Counted from the stretch's first letter, positions 1 to 5,998 are shown. The stretch is 6,075 bases of DNA from JAFALX01 sp050734185 (GCA_050734185.1 JBOHUE010000071.1:1-6075), one strand, 5' to 3'. A program made the numbers and translations. The notes: generated by a model from the letters alone, not told the origin.

Positions 1-1017
1 GGCGAACGCCGCGAGCCCGACGATCGCGGACTCGGCGTTGGTGGCCTTGCTGTCATTAACCCAGAGCACGCCGTCGCGATCGCGCACCGGCTCGATGCGG
101 TGGGGCACCGGAGTGAAGGCGCGCACCCCGGCCGCCACGGCGTCGGCGGGCATTCCCGCCGCTCGAGCCACCGCCACCGCGGCGAGCACGTTGGCGACGT
201 TGTGTGCGCCGAAGAGCGGGATGTCAGAGACAGGGAGCACCGGCGTCGTACGGCCGCCCTCCACCGCGAACACGACTCCGCCGGCGACGGTGGCGCCATC
301 GTGCGCGCCGAGCTCGGACCCGAAGAACCGCACGGGCGCGCTCGAGTGCTGCGCCATCGCGCGCGCCGTCTGGTCGTCGTAACCGAGCACCGACCATCCG
401 CGCGCGTGGCGCACCAGGCGCTCCTTGATGGCGGCGTAGGCGGCGAAGCTGCCATGGCGATCGAGATGGTCAGGGGTGACGTTGAGGACGGCCGCGACGG
501 TACAGCGCGGCTCGGCAACCGTCTCGATCTGGAACGAGGACAGCTCGAGGACCAGCCAGTCGGACGAGCCCAGGTCGCCGATGCGATCGAGGACGGGAAC
601 CCCGATGTTTCCGCCGAGCAGCACGCGGCCCGAACCGCGCTCGAGGATCGCCGCGATCAGAGCGCTCGTCGTCGTCTTGCCGTTGGTGCCGGTGACGCCG
701 ACGACACGCGCGCTGCAGCGCTCGAACACGAGGTCCATCTCACTGCGCACGACGATGTCGTGCGCGCGAGCCCACGCGAGCTCCGGCGCATCCCACGGAA
801 CCCCAGGGCTGGGCGACACCAGGTCCGCGCCGGCGGCAACGTCGACGGGATAGGCGCCGAGGCGGACCTCGATCCCTCTCGGGAGCTCGCTCGCGCGCCG
901 GCGCAATTCGTCGGAATCGTTTCGATCCACGACCAGAACCGAGTCCCCCTCGCCGGCGAGCGCGCGTGCCACCGCGGTCCCGGTCCGGGCCAGGCCGATC
1001 ACCACGACGCGGCGCAT
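1..1017 (-). CDS. murD: MurD, UDP-N-acetylmuramoylalanine--D-glutamate ligase (C-terminus cut off by window edge)
   Basis: This cytoplasmic Mur ligase adds D-glutamate to UDP-MurNAc-L-Ala using ATP. The first 339 residues are visible and no stop is reached; about 100 residues of the C-terminal domain should lie beyond the window. A Rossmann-like N-terminal domain begins MRRVVVIGLARTG. The central ATPase domain has the P-loop GVTGTNGKTT (107-116), ELSSFQIE (158-165) and NVTPDHLDRHGSF (179-191). K198 sits where the carbamylated lysine of MurD is expected. LFGAHNVANVLAA (268-280) and the start of the C-terminal domain, PHRIEPV followed by NDSKATN (321-327), are typical of MurD rather than MurC, MurE or MurF. 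The ATG shares its A with the mraY TGA (TGATG), and no clear SD precedes it, so translation is probably coupled to mraY. The frame is intact throughout. Confidence 0.97.
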   Translation of the reverse strand, partial: MRRVVVIGLARTGTAVARALAGEGDSVLVVDRNDSDELRRRASELPRGIEVRLGAYPVDVAAGADLVSPSPGVPWDAPELAWARAHDIVVRSEMDLVFERCSARVVGVTGTNGKTTTSALIAAILERGSGRVLLGGNIGVPVLDRIGDLGSSDWLVLELSSFQIETVAEPRCTVAAVLNVTPDHLDRHGSFAAYAAIKERLVRHARGWSVLGYDDQTARAMAQHSSAPVRFFGSELGAHDGATVAGGVVFAVEGGRTTPVLPVSDIPLFGAHNVANVLAAVAVARAAGMPADAVAAGVRAFTPVPHRIEPVRDRDGVLWVNDSKATNAESAIVGLAAFA

Positions 1018-1973
1018 CACGCGGGCCCGGCGTAGTGCGTGAGCAGCACGGTGAACATCGTGGACACGGCGGCCACCGCGGCGAACGACGCCACCAGCCG
1101 CTGCTCGCGCAGGCCGAGCTCCTCGAAGTGATGGTGCAGCGGGCTGGCGCGGAGCACGCGCCGGCCGAAGCGGCGAATCGCGGTGACGTTGATGATCACG
1201 CTGAGCGTCTCGACGAGAAAGACGAGGCCGAGCAGCGGCAGCGCCCACAACAGATGCACCTCCGCCGCCAGCGCGACGAGCGCGGCGCCGAGCGCGAGCG
1301 AACCGGTGTCGCCCATGAAGATGCGCGCCGGGTGCCAGTTGTAGACAAGAAAGGCGGCAACGGCGCCGGTCAGCGCCGCGGCGATGAGCGCGGGATGTGT
1401 CTCGCCCGCGGGCGCGGCGATCATGGTGATGCCGAACAGCACGAGCGCCATGCAGGAAGCGGCGAGTCCGTCGACGCCATCGGTGAGATTGACCGCGTTG
1501 GCGACGGCGATCGTCGCGAGCGCGGTCAGCGGCACGATGCCCCAGCCCAGGTTGGGCGCGCCGAGACCGGGAAAGTACTGGTGTGTCAGGCCCGTGACCA
1601 CGAGGCCGATGCCGATGCACACACCGACCGCGGCCTCGACAGCGATGCGATTCCACGCGCCGAGGCCGAGCCGCTTCGCGCTTCTGATGTTGACGATGTC
1701 ATCGAGCGCGCCGAGGGTGGCGCCACCGAGCAACGCGAACACGGCGACAAATCCGACGCGGCTTCGATCCAGGATCACCCAGGCGGCGACCGCGATGGCG
1801 CAGAAGAGCAGCCCGCCGAGTGTCGGTGTGCCCTCCTTGATGCGGTGCGTCGCCGGGCTGTAGTCGGCGACGTGCTGACGCGCCCCGCGGCGCACCATCT
1901 GCGACACGAGCGGCGGATACAGCAGCACGCCGGCGACGAACGCGACGATGATGACGACGGCGGCTTCGATCAC
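1017..1973 (-). CDS. mraY: MraY, phospho-N-acetylmuramoyl-pentapeptide transferase
   Basis: This polytopic membrane enzyme transfers phospho-MurNAc-pentapeptide from UDP to undecaprenyl phosphate, making lipid I. The 318-residue protein is slightly short for the family (about 320-360) but has every signature: HRIKEGTPTLGG (43-54), the Asp pair D91-D92, the nucleotide-binding loop NLTDGVDGLA (162-171), FMGDTGS (219-225) with the catalytic-site Asp D222, and SPLHHHFE (277-284). About ten hydrophobic segments separate these loops. The start is a GTG at 1973 that overlaps the TGA of the 18-codon frame upstream (GTGA). No strong SD is visible, so coupled re-initiation is likely. Its stop overlaps the murD start. 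It normally follows murF, but here murE and murF are missing. Confidence 0.97.
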   Translation of the reverse strand: MIEAAVVIIVAFVAGVLLYPPLVSQMVRRGARQHVADYSPATHRIKEGTPTLGGLLFCAIAVAAWVILDRSRVGFVAVFALLGGATLGALDDIVNIRSAKRLGLGAWNRIAVEAAVGVCIGIGLVVTGLTHQYFPGLGAPNLGWGIVPLTALATIAVANAVNLTDGVDGLAASCMALVLFGITMIAAPAGETHPALIAAALTGAVAAFLVYNWHPARIFMGDTGSLALGAALVALAAEVHLLWALPLLGLVFLVETLSVIINVTAIRRFGRRVLRASPLHHHFEELGLREQRLVASFAAVAAVSTMFTVLLTHYAGPA

Positions 1974-2026
1974 GCTCGCATGACCACCGCGAGGTGCTCG
2001 TATCGCATGCTCAGCATCGCGTTCAT
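1970..2026 (-). CDS. 18-codon frame coupled to both ftsI and mraY; possible remnant of murE-murF
   Basis: The frame encodes MNAMLSMRYEHLAVVMRA. Its ATG overlaps the ftsI stop as ATGA, and its TGA overlaps the mraY start as GTGA, so it exactly bridges the two genes with no untranslated gap. In most dcw clusters this interval holds murE and murF (about 2.8 kb). The segment SMRYEHLAVVMR loosely resembles the usual MurF C-terminus (a G-S-R-x-M-R-x-E-x-x-V pattern). I infer that the frame could join the start codon region of a lost murE to the last dozen or so codons of murF. It may also simply be a relay peptide that carries ribosomes from ftsI to mraY. It has no SD of its own. Whether it is translated and where it came from are both unproven. 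Confidence 0.4.
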   Translation of the reverse strand: MNAMLSMRYEHLAVVMRA

Positions 2027-3780
2027 GGCTGAATGCGCCACTGGTCGATGATCACCTGCGCGACATTCTTCCAGACCGGTGCCGCGAGGGTGGCACCGAA
2101 TCGCGGCTGCGATGTCTGCGGCTTGTTGAGCACGACCATCATGGTGAACTGCGGGTTCTTCACAGGCATGAAACCGACGAAGGACGCGATGACGTTACTG
2201 CCGTAGCTCCCGTTCTCGGCAACGCTGGCGGTGCCGGTCTTGCCCGCGATCTCCCCCTTGTATCCAGGGATCTTCGCCTCGTAGCCCTCGGCGCCGGAGT
2301 CATCGACGACACCGACCATCATCTGCGAAAGGGTCGACGCGGCGCCCGGGCTCATGACGCGGCGCGTGCGCGGCACCACCTGCGTCGCCTTCCCGGTCGC
2401 CGGATCCACGATGCTGTCCACCGCATGCGGCTGCACCCAGACGCCGTTGTTGGCCACGGCGTTGACCGCCGCGAGCATCTCGATCGGTGTGGTGGTGACG
2501 CCCTGGCCGAACGACGCTTCCGCGTAGCTCAACGCGCCCCACTGCGACTGCGGCCGCAGGGGGTTGTTGACCTCGCCGGCAAGGTCGACCCCGGTGGGCG
2601 AGCCGATGCCGAAGCCGAGCATGTTCGCGTAGAACGCGTCCGGCCCCTCCATCTGCTCCACCTTCATCGCGCCGTTGTTCAGCGAATCGTCGAGCACCTT
2701 CTGCATCGTCACGTCGCCGTGCGAGCGGTTGTCCCAGTCGTGGATGAGATAGCCGTCGACCACCGACTGCTGCTCGTTGATCACCGTCGCCGGTGTGATC
2801 GCGTTGGCCTGAAGCCCGCCGGCGAACGTGACCACCTTCATGACAGAGCCCGGCTCGTACGGCTGGCTCACGGCCAGGTCGCGAAAGTTCGCCAGCGTGT
2901 CCTGCCCGAAGTTGTTCGCGTCATAGGTCGGGGACTGCGCCCAGGCGCGGATGGCGCCCGTGTGTGTGTCCATGATCATCAACGTGCCCGACACCGCCTG
3001 GGCGTCGGCGATGCCGCGTGCGAGGGCGAGCTCCGCCCAGTACTGGATCTGTGAATCGAGCCCGAGCTGCAAGTTATCGCCGCTTTTGGCATCAATCTTC
3101 TGGCCACCGCTGAGAACAATGGGGTTGCCCAGGAGGTCGGTGAGCGTCGATTCGTGCCCGGCGCTGCCGCTGAGAATCGAGTTGTAGTACTGCTCGACGC
3201 CATACTGCCCATTGCCGTCGGCGTCGACGAACCCCAGCAGGTTGGGCGCGAACGAGTCTCCCGGCACAGCCGACGAGTTGTAGACACGCTGCTGCGCGGG
3301 GATCGTGCCGACGCCCGGAAGGTCCAGCGCGTGCAGACGCGTGTTGACGTCGGGCGACACGGCCTTGGCCACGTAGTCGAACTGGTTCGGCTGCTGCAGC
3401 GCCTGCAGCACGGTCGCTTGGGTCACGCCCAGAACCGACGAGAGCTTGGTGGCGACCTGCCAGCGTTGCGACGTGTCGACGAGCGACGGGTCGACGAACA
3501 CGTCGTACACGGAACGGTTGCTGGCGAGCACGCGACCGGTGCTGTCGAGGATCAGACCGCGGCTTCCGTTCAACGTGATGTCGGTGGTGTGCTGCGCCCG
3601 CGCCGCGGCAGCGAGCGTGCGGCTCTGCAGCACCTGCACCTGCACGAGGCGTCCGAGCACGGCGACGGCCATTGCGGCGAACGCGAGCACCAGCCAGAGT
3701 CCGCGGCGGCGGAAGTCGGGCATCTCCCCCACGAACCAGGCGCGCGGTCGCTGCGCCTGCGGCGGCCGCCGGCGGTTCAC
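2023..3780 (-). CDS. ftsI: FtsI-type class B penicillin-binding protein (septal transpeptidase)
   Basis: This membrane-anchored D,D-transpeptidase cross-links septal peptidoglycan with FtsW as partner; it is the beta-lactam target of division. The 585-residue protein has a short basic cytoplasmic tail, one transmembrane segment (about 27-46), and a pedestal domain beginning RGLILDSTGRVLASN (74-88). The transpeptidase domain carries the three active-site motifs: SVMK (nucleophile S312, K315), SLN (366-368) and KTGT (514-517). The usual SxN context reads SLNNGAMK rather than the SSNVGM seen in many FtsI, which is a mild variant. The protein ends soon after the transpeptidase domain (WRIQP), with no PASTA domain. 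The GTG start at 3780 overlaps the ftsL stop as GTGA. The gene's own TGA overlaps the ATG of the 18-codon frame. Confidence 0.96.
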   Translation of the reverse strand: MNRRRPPQAQRPRAWFVGEMPDFRRRGLWLVLAFAAMAVAVLGRLVQVQVLQSRTLAAAARAQHTTDITLNGSRGLILDSTGRVLASNRSVYDVFVDPSLVDTSQRWQVATKLSSVLGVTQATVLQALQQPNQFDYVAKAVSPDVNTRLHALDLPGVGTIPAQQRVYNSSAVPGDSFAPNLLGFVDADGNGQYGVEQYYNSILSGSAGHESTLTDLLGNPIVLSGGQKIDAKSGDNLQLGLDSQIQYWAELALARGIADAQAVSGTLMIMDTHTGAIRAWAQSPTYDANNFGQDTLANFRDLAVSQPYEPGSVMKVVTFAGGLQANAITPATVINEQQSVVDGYLIHDWDNRSHGDVTMQKVLDDSLNNGAMKVEQMEGPDAFYANMLGFGIGSPTGVDLAGEVNNPLRPQSQWGALSYAEASFGQGVTTTPIEMLAAVNAVANNGVWVQPHAVDSIVDPATGKATQVVPRTRRVMSPGAASTLSQMMVGVVDDSGAEGYEAKIPGYKGEIAGKTGTASVAENGSYGSNVIASFVGFMPVKNPQFTMMVVLNKPQTSQPRFGATLAAPVWKNVAQVIIDQWRIQP

Positions 3781-4211
3781 CGCCGGGTCAGTGCCCCGAC
3801 CAGCTCACGCGCCGCATCGGCTGGCGTCGACGCCTGCTGCGGCGCCGACGGCAGCGTCTGCTCTGGCTGCGCGGCGACATACGCCCACTGCCCGGCGGGG
3901 TGCATGCCGAGTTGCTGGGCGGCGCCGACGATGCGCTCGGACGATTCGAGGCGCGAGAGCTCCTCGGTGAGCTGCTGGTTCTGCGCGGACAGCTGCTGCT
4001 GCTGGGCCGACAGCTGCGACATCTGATACGTCGCGGCGGTCGTATGCGCGCTCTGATTCACGTACGCCACGCCGATTCCCGCAGCAATCGCGATCAGCGG
4101 GAGTAGCGGCAGGGGCGTGCGTGGACCGCCTCGGCGAAGCCGCTGACGACGAGCCGGCTCGTCCATGGGCAGCTGGTCGACGCGCGGGCGGGAGTTTCTT
4201 TGGTGGGACAT
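3777..4211 (-). CDS. ftsL: FtsL/DivIC-type divisome membrane protein
   Basis: This is a bitopic septum protein that, with FtsB/DivIC partners, recruits and activates FtsW-FtsI. From the ATG at 4211 it is 144 residues: a basic, Pro/Arg-rich cytoplasmic tail (1-32), one transmembrane segment (about 33-51, PLLPLIAIAAGIGVAYV), a Gln-rich coiled coil (about 62-92), and the family signature SERIVGAAQQLGM (91-103) followed by a Q-W-A-Y motif. A low-complexity Pro/Gln/Ala tail follows. The assignment rests on topology, coiled coil, signature and position between rsmH and ftsI; sequence identity in this family is always low. The frame stays open upstream into rsmH, but that part overlaps rsmH and is not protein-like. 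No SD precedes the ATG at 4211 (the leader is CCTCCCTA repeats) or the alternative ATG at 4166, so the start is uncertain. Confidence 0.85.
   Translation of the reverse strand: MSHQRNSRPRVDQLPMDEPARRQRLRRGGPRTPLPLLPLIAIAAGIGVAYVNQSAHTTAATYQMSQLSAQQQQLSAQNQQLTEELSRLESSERIVGAAQQLGMHPAGQWAYVAAQPEQTLPSAPQQASTPADAARELVGALTRR
3975..4016 (-). repeat. Duplicated heptad in the FtsL coiled coil
   Basis: Two adjacent 21-bp units encode QLSAQQQ (residues 66-72) and QLSAQNQ (73-79), and a third diverged heptad, QLTEELS, follows. The units differ at only a handful of bases. Leucine recurs at every seventh residue (L67, L74, L81), in register with a coiled coil. The pattern could reflect a recent in-frame duplication or simply selection for a regular heptad. 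Confidence 0.6.
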
Positions 4212-4221
4212 GTGGGAGACG

Positions 4222-4253
4222 TAGGGAGGTAGGGAGGTAGGGAGGTAGGGAGG
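4222..4253. repeat. Four perfect tandem copies of TAGGGAGG in the rsmH-ftsL gap
   Basis: Four identical 8-bp units, given here in plus-strand orientation, fill most of the 47-bp gap between rsmH and ftsL (4212-4258). The plus strand, which is the template for the operon, then has four GGG runs separated by 5-nt loops, a pattern compatible with a G-quadruplex. The mRNA instead carries CCUCCCUA repeats, which contain an anti-Shine-Dalgarno-like CCUCC and leave ftsL without an SD. Because the unit is noncoding and 8 bp long, copy number could change by slippage without altering any protein. Confidence 0.9.
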
Positions 4254-4258
4254 ATGGA

Positions 4259-5266
4259 TCAGTCGGGTGGCGTGAGCTTCTCCGCCACTCGCAAGCGCGC
4301 CGATCGGGCGCGTGGGTTGGCCGCGATCTCCAGGTCGTCGGGCCGGATCGCGCGGCGTGTGATCAAGGAAATAGTGGCCCGGTGGGCGCAGGTGCAGTTG
4401 GGCTGTTGGGGTGGACAGATACAGGATGTTGCTGCGACGTTGAGTGAGTTCTTGACAAGAGTGTCCTCGAGAGAGTGGAAGGAGATGACCCCAAGACGCC
4501 CACCGGGCCGGAGGATTCGTAAGGCTGCCTGCAGTCCGCGCTCGAGGTCGTCGAGCTCGCCGTTGACGGCGATGCGGAGCGCCTGGAAGGTTCGCGTCGC
4601 CGGGTGGATCCGCTTCGGCCACCGGTCGCGCGGCACCGCGCGCTCGATGATGCGGCGCAGCTCCCCGGTGGTCTCGAGAGGCGCCCGTTGCCGCTCACGC
4701 GCGATGCCGTGAGCGATGCGACGTGCGTACCGCTCGCCGCCGAGCTCGCGAATCAGCTGCGCGAGCTCGTCCTCGTCCATCGTGTTGACGATGTCCGCGG
4801 CGGGCCCGCCGCTGTCGCGGTCCATGCGCATGTCCAGCGGACCGTCGTGCGCAAAGCTGAAACCGCGAGCCGCGTCGTCCAGCTGGAGCGACGAGATGCC
4901 CAGGTCGAATGCGACCAAATCCACGGCCGGCACGCCGAGTCGCTCGACGATGACATCGAGGTCGGCGAAGTTGCCGTGTGCCCGGTCGAGCGTGACGCCC
5001 GCGGGCACATCGAGTGCTCGCGCTCCGGCGATCGCGCTCGCGTCGCGGTCGACCGCGATGACGCGGCCGCCTGGTGCGACGCGCTCAAGCAGGGCATGAG
5101 TGACGCCGCCGCCACCGAGGGTGGCGTCCACGGCCGTCTGCCCTGCCTTGGGCTGCAGGCTCTCTATGAGGGGGTGTAGAAGGACCGGCCGGTGGCCCGC
5201 CGTCTCAGGCGGCGGCGCACCGGGTGTGGCACGCGACGGGGTTCGCATGTCTGCCACGTTCGGCAT
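4259..5266 (-). CDS. rsmH: RsmH (MraW), 16S rRNA (cytosine-1402 N4)-methyltransferase
   Basis: This SAM-dependent enzyme methylates N4 of C1402 in the 16S rRNA P-site. The 335-residue protein starts with a Pro/Thr-rich extension of about 24 residues before the family start HRPVLLHPLIESL (25-37). Next come the SAM-binding loop DATLGGGGVTHALL (47-60) and AVDRD (71-75), then DLGISSLQLDD (121-131) running into GFSFAHDGPLDMRMD (135-149). FQALRIAVNGEL (227-238) and SFHSLED (262-268) follow, and the C-terminus has the usual Cys-rich C-I-C-P-P...C-T-C (282-293) and NPRARSARLRVAEKL (317-331). It begins 15 bp after the mraZ stop. The ATG at 5266 is chosen as the first in frame, but no good SD precedes it. 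The ATG at 5248 (residue 7) is an alternative that would lose nothing conserved. Confidence 0.97.
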   Translation of the reverse strand: MPNVADMRTPSRATPGAPPPETAGHRPVLLHPLIESLQPKAGQTAVDATLGGGGVTHALLERVAPGGRVIAVDRDASAIAGARALDVPAGVTLDRAHGNFADLDVIVERLGVPAVDLVAFDLGISSLQLDDAARGFSFAHDGPLDMRMDRDSGGPAADIVNTMDEDELAQLIRELGGERYARRIAHGIARERQRAPLETTGELRRIIERAVPRDRWPKRIHPATRTFQALRIAVNGELDDLERGLQAALRILRPGGRLGVISFHSLEDTLVKNSLNVAATSCICPPQQPNCTCAHRATISLITRRAIRPDDLEIAANPRARSARLRVAEKLTPPD

Positions 5267-5281
5267 GCGCCCGAGTTGGTG

Positions 5282-5779
5282 TCAAGTCAGTGGCCCCGGC
5301 GCCGGCTCGCCGGCGCGGTGCACGAGGTCGTGCAGGCGGGTGAACTCGTCGGGCTCCAGCTCGAGCTGGTCCGAGCTCCACTGCTCCTCGCCCACGATCT
5401 CCACGCAGTCGCCGAGCCCGGTGAAGACCGCGCTGTCGGCGATCCCCGCCCAGGTCCGCTGCGCGGTGGTCAGGAGCAGGCGCCCCTGGGCATCGAGCTC
5501 GAAGGGATACGCGTTGCCCACCAGCTGGCGGAGGAATCGCCGCTCCTGCGATGGGCTCTCGGCGGTGCGGCGATAGCGCTCCTGCTCGCGCTCCCATTCG
5601 TCCGGGGGCCAAACGACGAGCCGGTGGTCCGGGCCGGGAGAGACGACGGTGCGCTCGGGCAGGCCGCGACGCAGCAGCGCCGGCACGGCGACCCGACCCT
5701 TCGCGTCGACGGCGTGGCGATATGTCCCAACCAGGTCCACCCGCTCCGATGTGGGAGACACTGGTGGTGTCAGGATCAT
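5282..5779 (-). CDS. mraZ: MraZ, dcw operon transcriptional repressor
   Basis: MraZ is a ring-forming DNA-binding protein that controls its own operon by binding short direct repeats in the promoter region. Two SpoVT/AbrB-like half-domains are visible: GTYRHAVDAKGRVAVP (18-33) with the DAKGR motif, and ELDAQGRLLLT (94-104) with DAQGR, followed by W-A-G-I and the EIVGEEQW strand (127-134). From the ATG at 5779 it is 165 residues, with about 16 residues before the family's usual start. This ATG has a GAGG 8 bases upstream (5788-5791). A GTG at 5740 would give the more canonical MDLVGTYRH start, but its GGAG lies only 3 bases away. The longer GTG start at 5812 falls inside the operator repeats and is unlikely. 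It is the first gene of the operon. Confidence 0.95.
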   Translation of the reverse strand: MILTPPVSPTSERVDLVGTYRHAVDAKGRVAVPALLRRGLPERTVVSPGPDHRLVVWPPDEWEREQERYRRTAESPSQERRFLRQLVGNAYPFELDAQGRLLLTTAQRTWAGIADSAVFTGLGDCVEIVGEEQWSSDQLELEPDEFTRLHDLVHRAGEPAPGPLT

Positions 5780-5787
5780 CAGGTTTG

Positions 5788-5791
5788 CCTC
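5788..5791 (-). promoter_or_regulatory. Ribosome binding site that decides the mraZ start
   Basis: GAGG lies 8 bases before the ATG at 5779. It favours that codon over the GTG at 5812, which has operator repeats around it, and over the GTG at 5740, whose SD is too close. Confidence 0.55.
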
Positions 5792-5798
5792 GTCGGCC

Positions 5799-5823
5799 CC
5801 ACTCTTCACCACTTTGCACCACT
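5799..5823 (-). promoter_or_regulatory. Probable MraZ box: three AGTGG direct repeats, 10-bp period
   Basis: On the minus strand AGTGG occurs at 5823-5819, 5813-5809 and 5803-5799, with exactly one helical turn between copies. Known MraZ operators are short G-rich direct repeats at 10-bp spacing upstream of mraZ (TGGGN in E. coli, AAAGTGK-type in Mollicutes). The middle copy here reads AAAGTGG. The box begins about 10 bp after the predicted -10 element and ends 20 bp before the mraZ ATG, so bound MraZ should cover the transcription start region. That fits negative autoregulation of the whole cluster. Confidence 0.8.
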
Positions 5824-5832
5824 CGTGGCCGC

Positions 5833-5861
5833 AAGCTAACAGGTCTTGACGCGTGCGTCAA
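5833..5861 (-). promoter_or_regulatory. Sigma-70-type promoter of the mraZ-led operon
   Basis: The -35 is TTGACG (5861-5856), followed by a 17-bp spacer and a -10 of TAGCTT (5838-5833), which is preceded by TGT giving an extended -10 (TGnTAGCTT). The start site would be near 5826, immediately before the AGTGG repeats. The -35 match is strong (5 of 6) and the -10 is moderate (3 of 6, keeping the key T, A and final T). Confidence 0.65.
5846..5861. repeat. 16-bp perfect inverted repeat over the operon -35
   Basis: The plus strand reads TTGACGC-GT-GCGTCAA: 7-bp perfect arms around a 2-bp centre. It contains the whole -35 hexamer of the minus-strand promoter and puts a second TTGACG on the plus strand. 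This looks like a site for a dimeric regulator, but could be incidental. Confidence 0.55.
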
Positions 5862-5911
5862 CGCAAACAAATGTACGCACCGGTGCTCTTTCTACGCAAC
5901 GGCGCCTCGGC

Positions 5912-5940
5912 TCGACAACGCTCCCCGCACGGCCTACTGT
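5912..5940 (+). promoter_or_regulatory. Promoter of the divergent plus-strand gene
   Basis: TCGACA (5912-5917, 5 of 6 to consensus -35) is separated by 17 bp from TACTGT (5935-5940, keeping the key T, A and final T of the -10). Transcription would start near 5947, giving a leader of about 50 bases before the ATG at 5999. Confidence 0.55.
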
Positions 5941-5951
5941 TGCGCTTCACA

Positions 5952-5974
5952 GCACGCACCGATTAGGAGCGTGC
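5952..5974 (+). other. Leader inverted repeat (small hairpin) upstream of the divergent gene
   Basis: GCACGC (5952-5957) pairs perfectly with GCGTGC (5969-5974) across an 11-base loop. In the predicted mRNA this puts a 6-bp GC-rich stem near the 5' end and 11 bases before the AGGAGG. It is too short to claim as a terminator (no U-run) or a named riboswitch. Confidence 0.35.
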
Positions 5975-5985
5975 ACACGATGTGC

Positions 5986-5991
5986 AGGAGG
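5986..5991 (+). promoter_or_regulatory. Perfect Shine-Dalgarno AGGAGG for the divergent gene
   Basis: AGGAGG lies 7 bases before the ATG at 5999. It is the strongest ribosome binding site in the window and fixes the start of the partial plus-strand gene, in contrast to the SD-poor, coupled genes of the dcw operon. Confidence 0.8.
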
Positions 5992-5998
5992 CGGCGGG

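Noticed and set aside
100..1035. Long plus-strand open frame of about 310 codons opposite murD
   Set aside because: It is Arg/Gly/His-rich low-complexity protein with no motifs, lying exactly antisense to a gene with every MurD signature. High GC makes such open shadows common.
966..2051. Plus-strand open frame of about 360 codons opposite mraY
   Set aside because: The composition (runs of Glu, Arg, Asp, Gln, His) is the mirror of hydrophobic mraY codons, with no SD and no recognisable domain.
3154..4026. Plus-strand open frame opposite ftsI and ftsL
   Set aside because: It is antisense to two well-supported genes. The Cys-rich end comes from reading the Gln codons of the FtsL coiled coil backwards.
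4212..4622. N-terminal extension of the ftsL frame to 281 codons
   Set aside because: It would overlap the conserved 3' end of rsmH in another frame and translate the TAGGGAGG repeats. The extra residues are not protein-like, and the FtsL architecture is complete from 4211.
5752..5766. TGGG and TGGT 10 bp apart on the plus strand as a second MraZ box
   Set aside because: There are only two imperfect copies, in opposite orientation and inside the mraZ coding region; likely chance.
5780..5812. GTG at 5812 as the mraZ start
   Set aside because: It lies inside the second AGTGG operator repeat, and the added residues have no counterpart in MraZ. The ATG at 5779 has a properly spaced GAGG.
5846..5875. 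A plus-strand promoter using the second TTGACG of the palindrome
   Set aside because: At 16-18 bp spacing the best -10 candidate (AAATGT) matches only 2 of 6 positions; the TCGACA/TACTGT pair nearer the gene is better.
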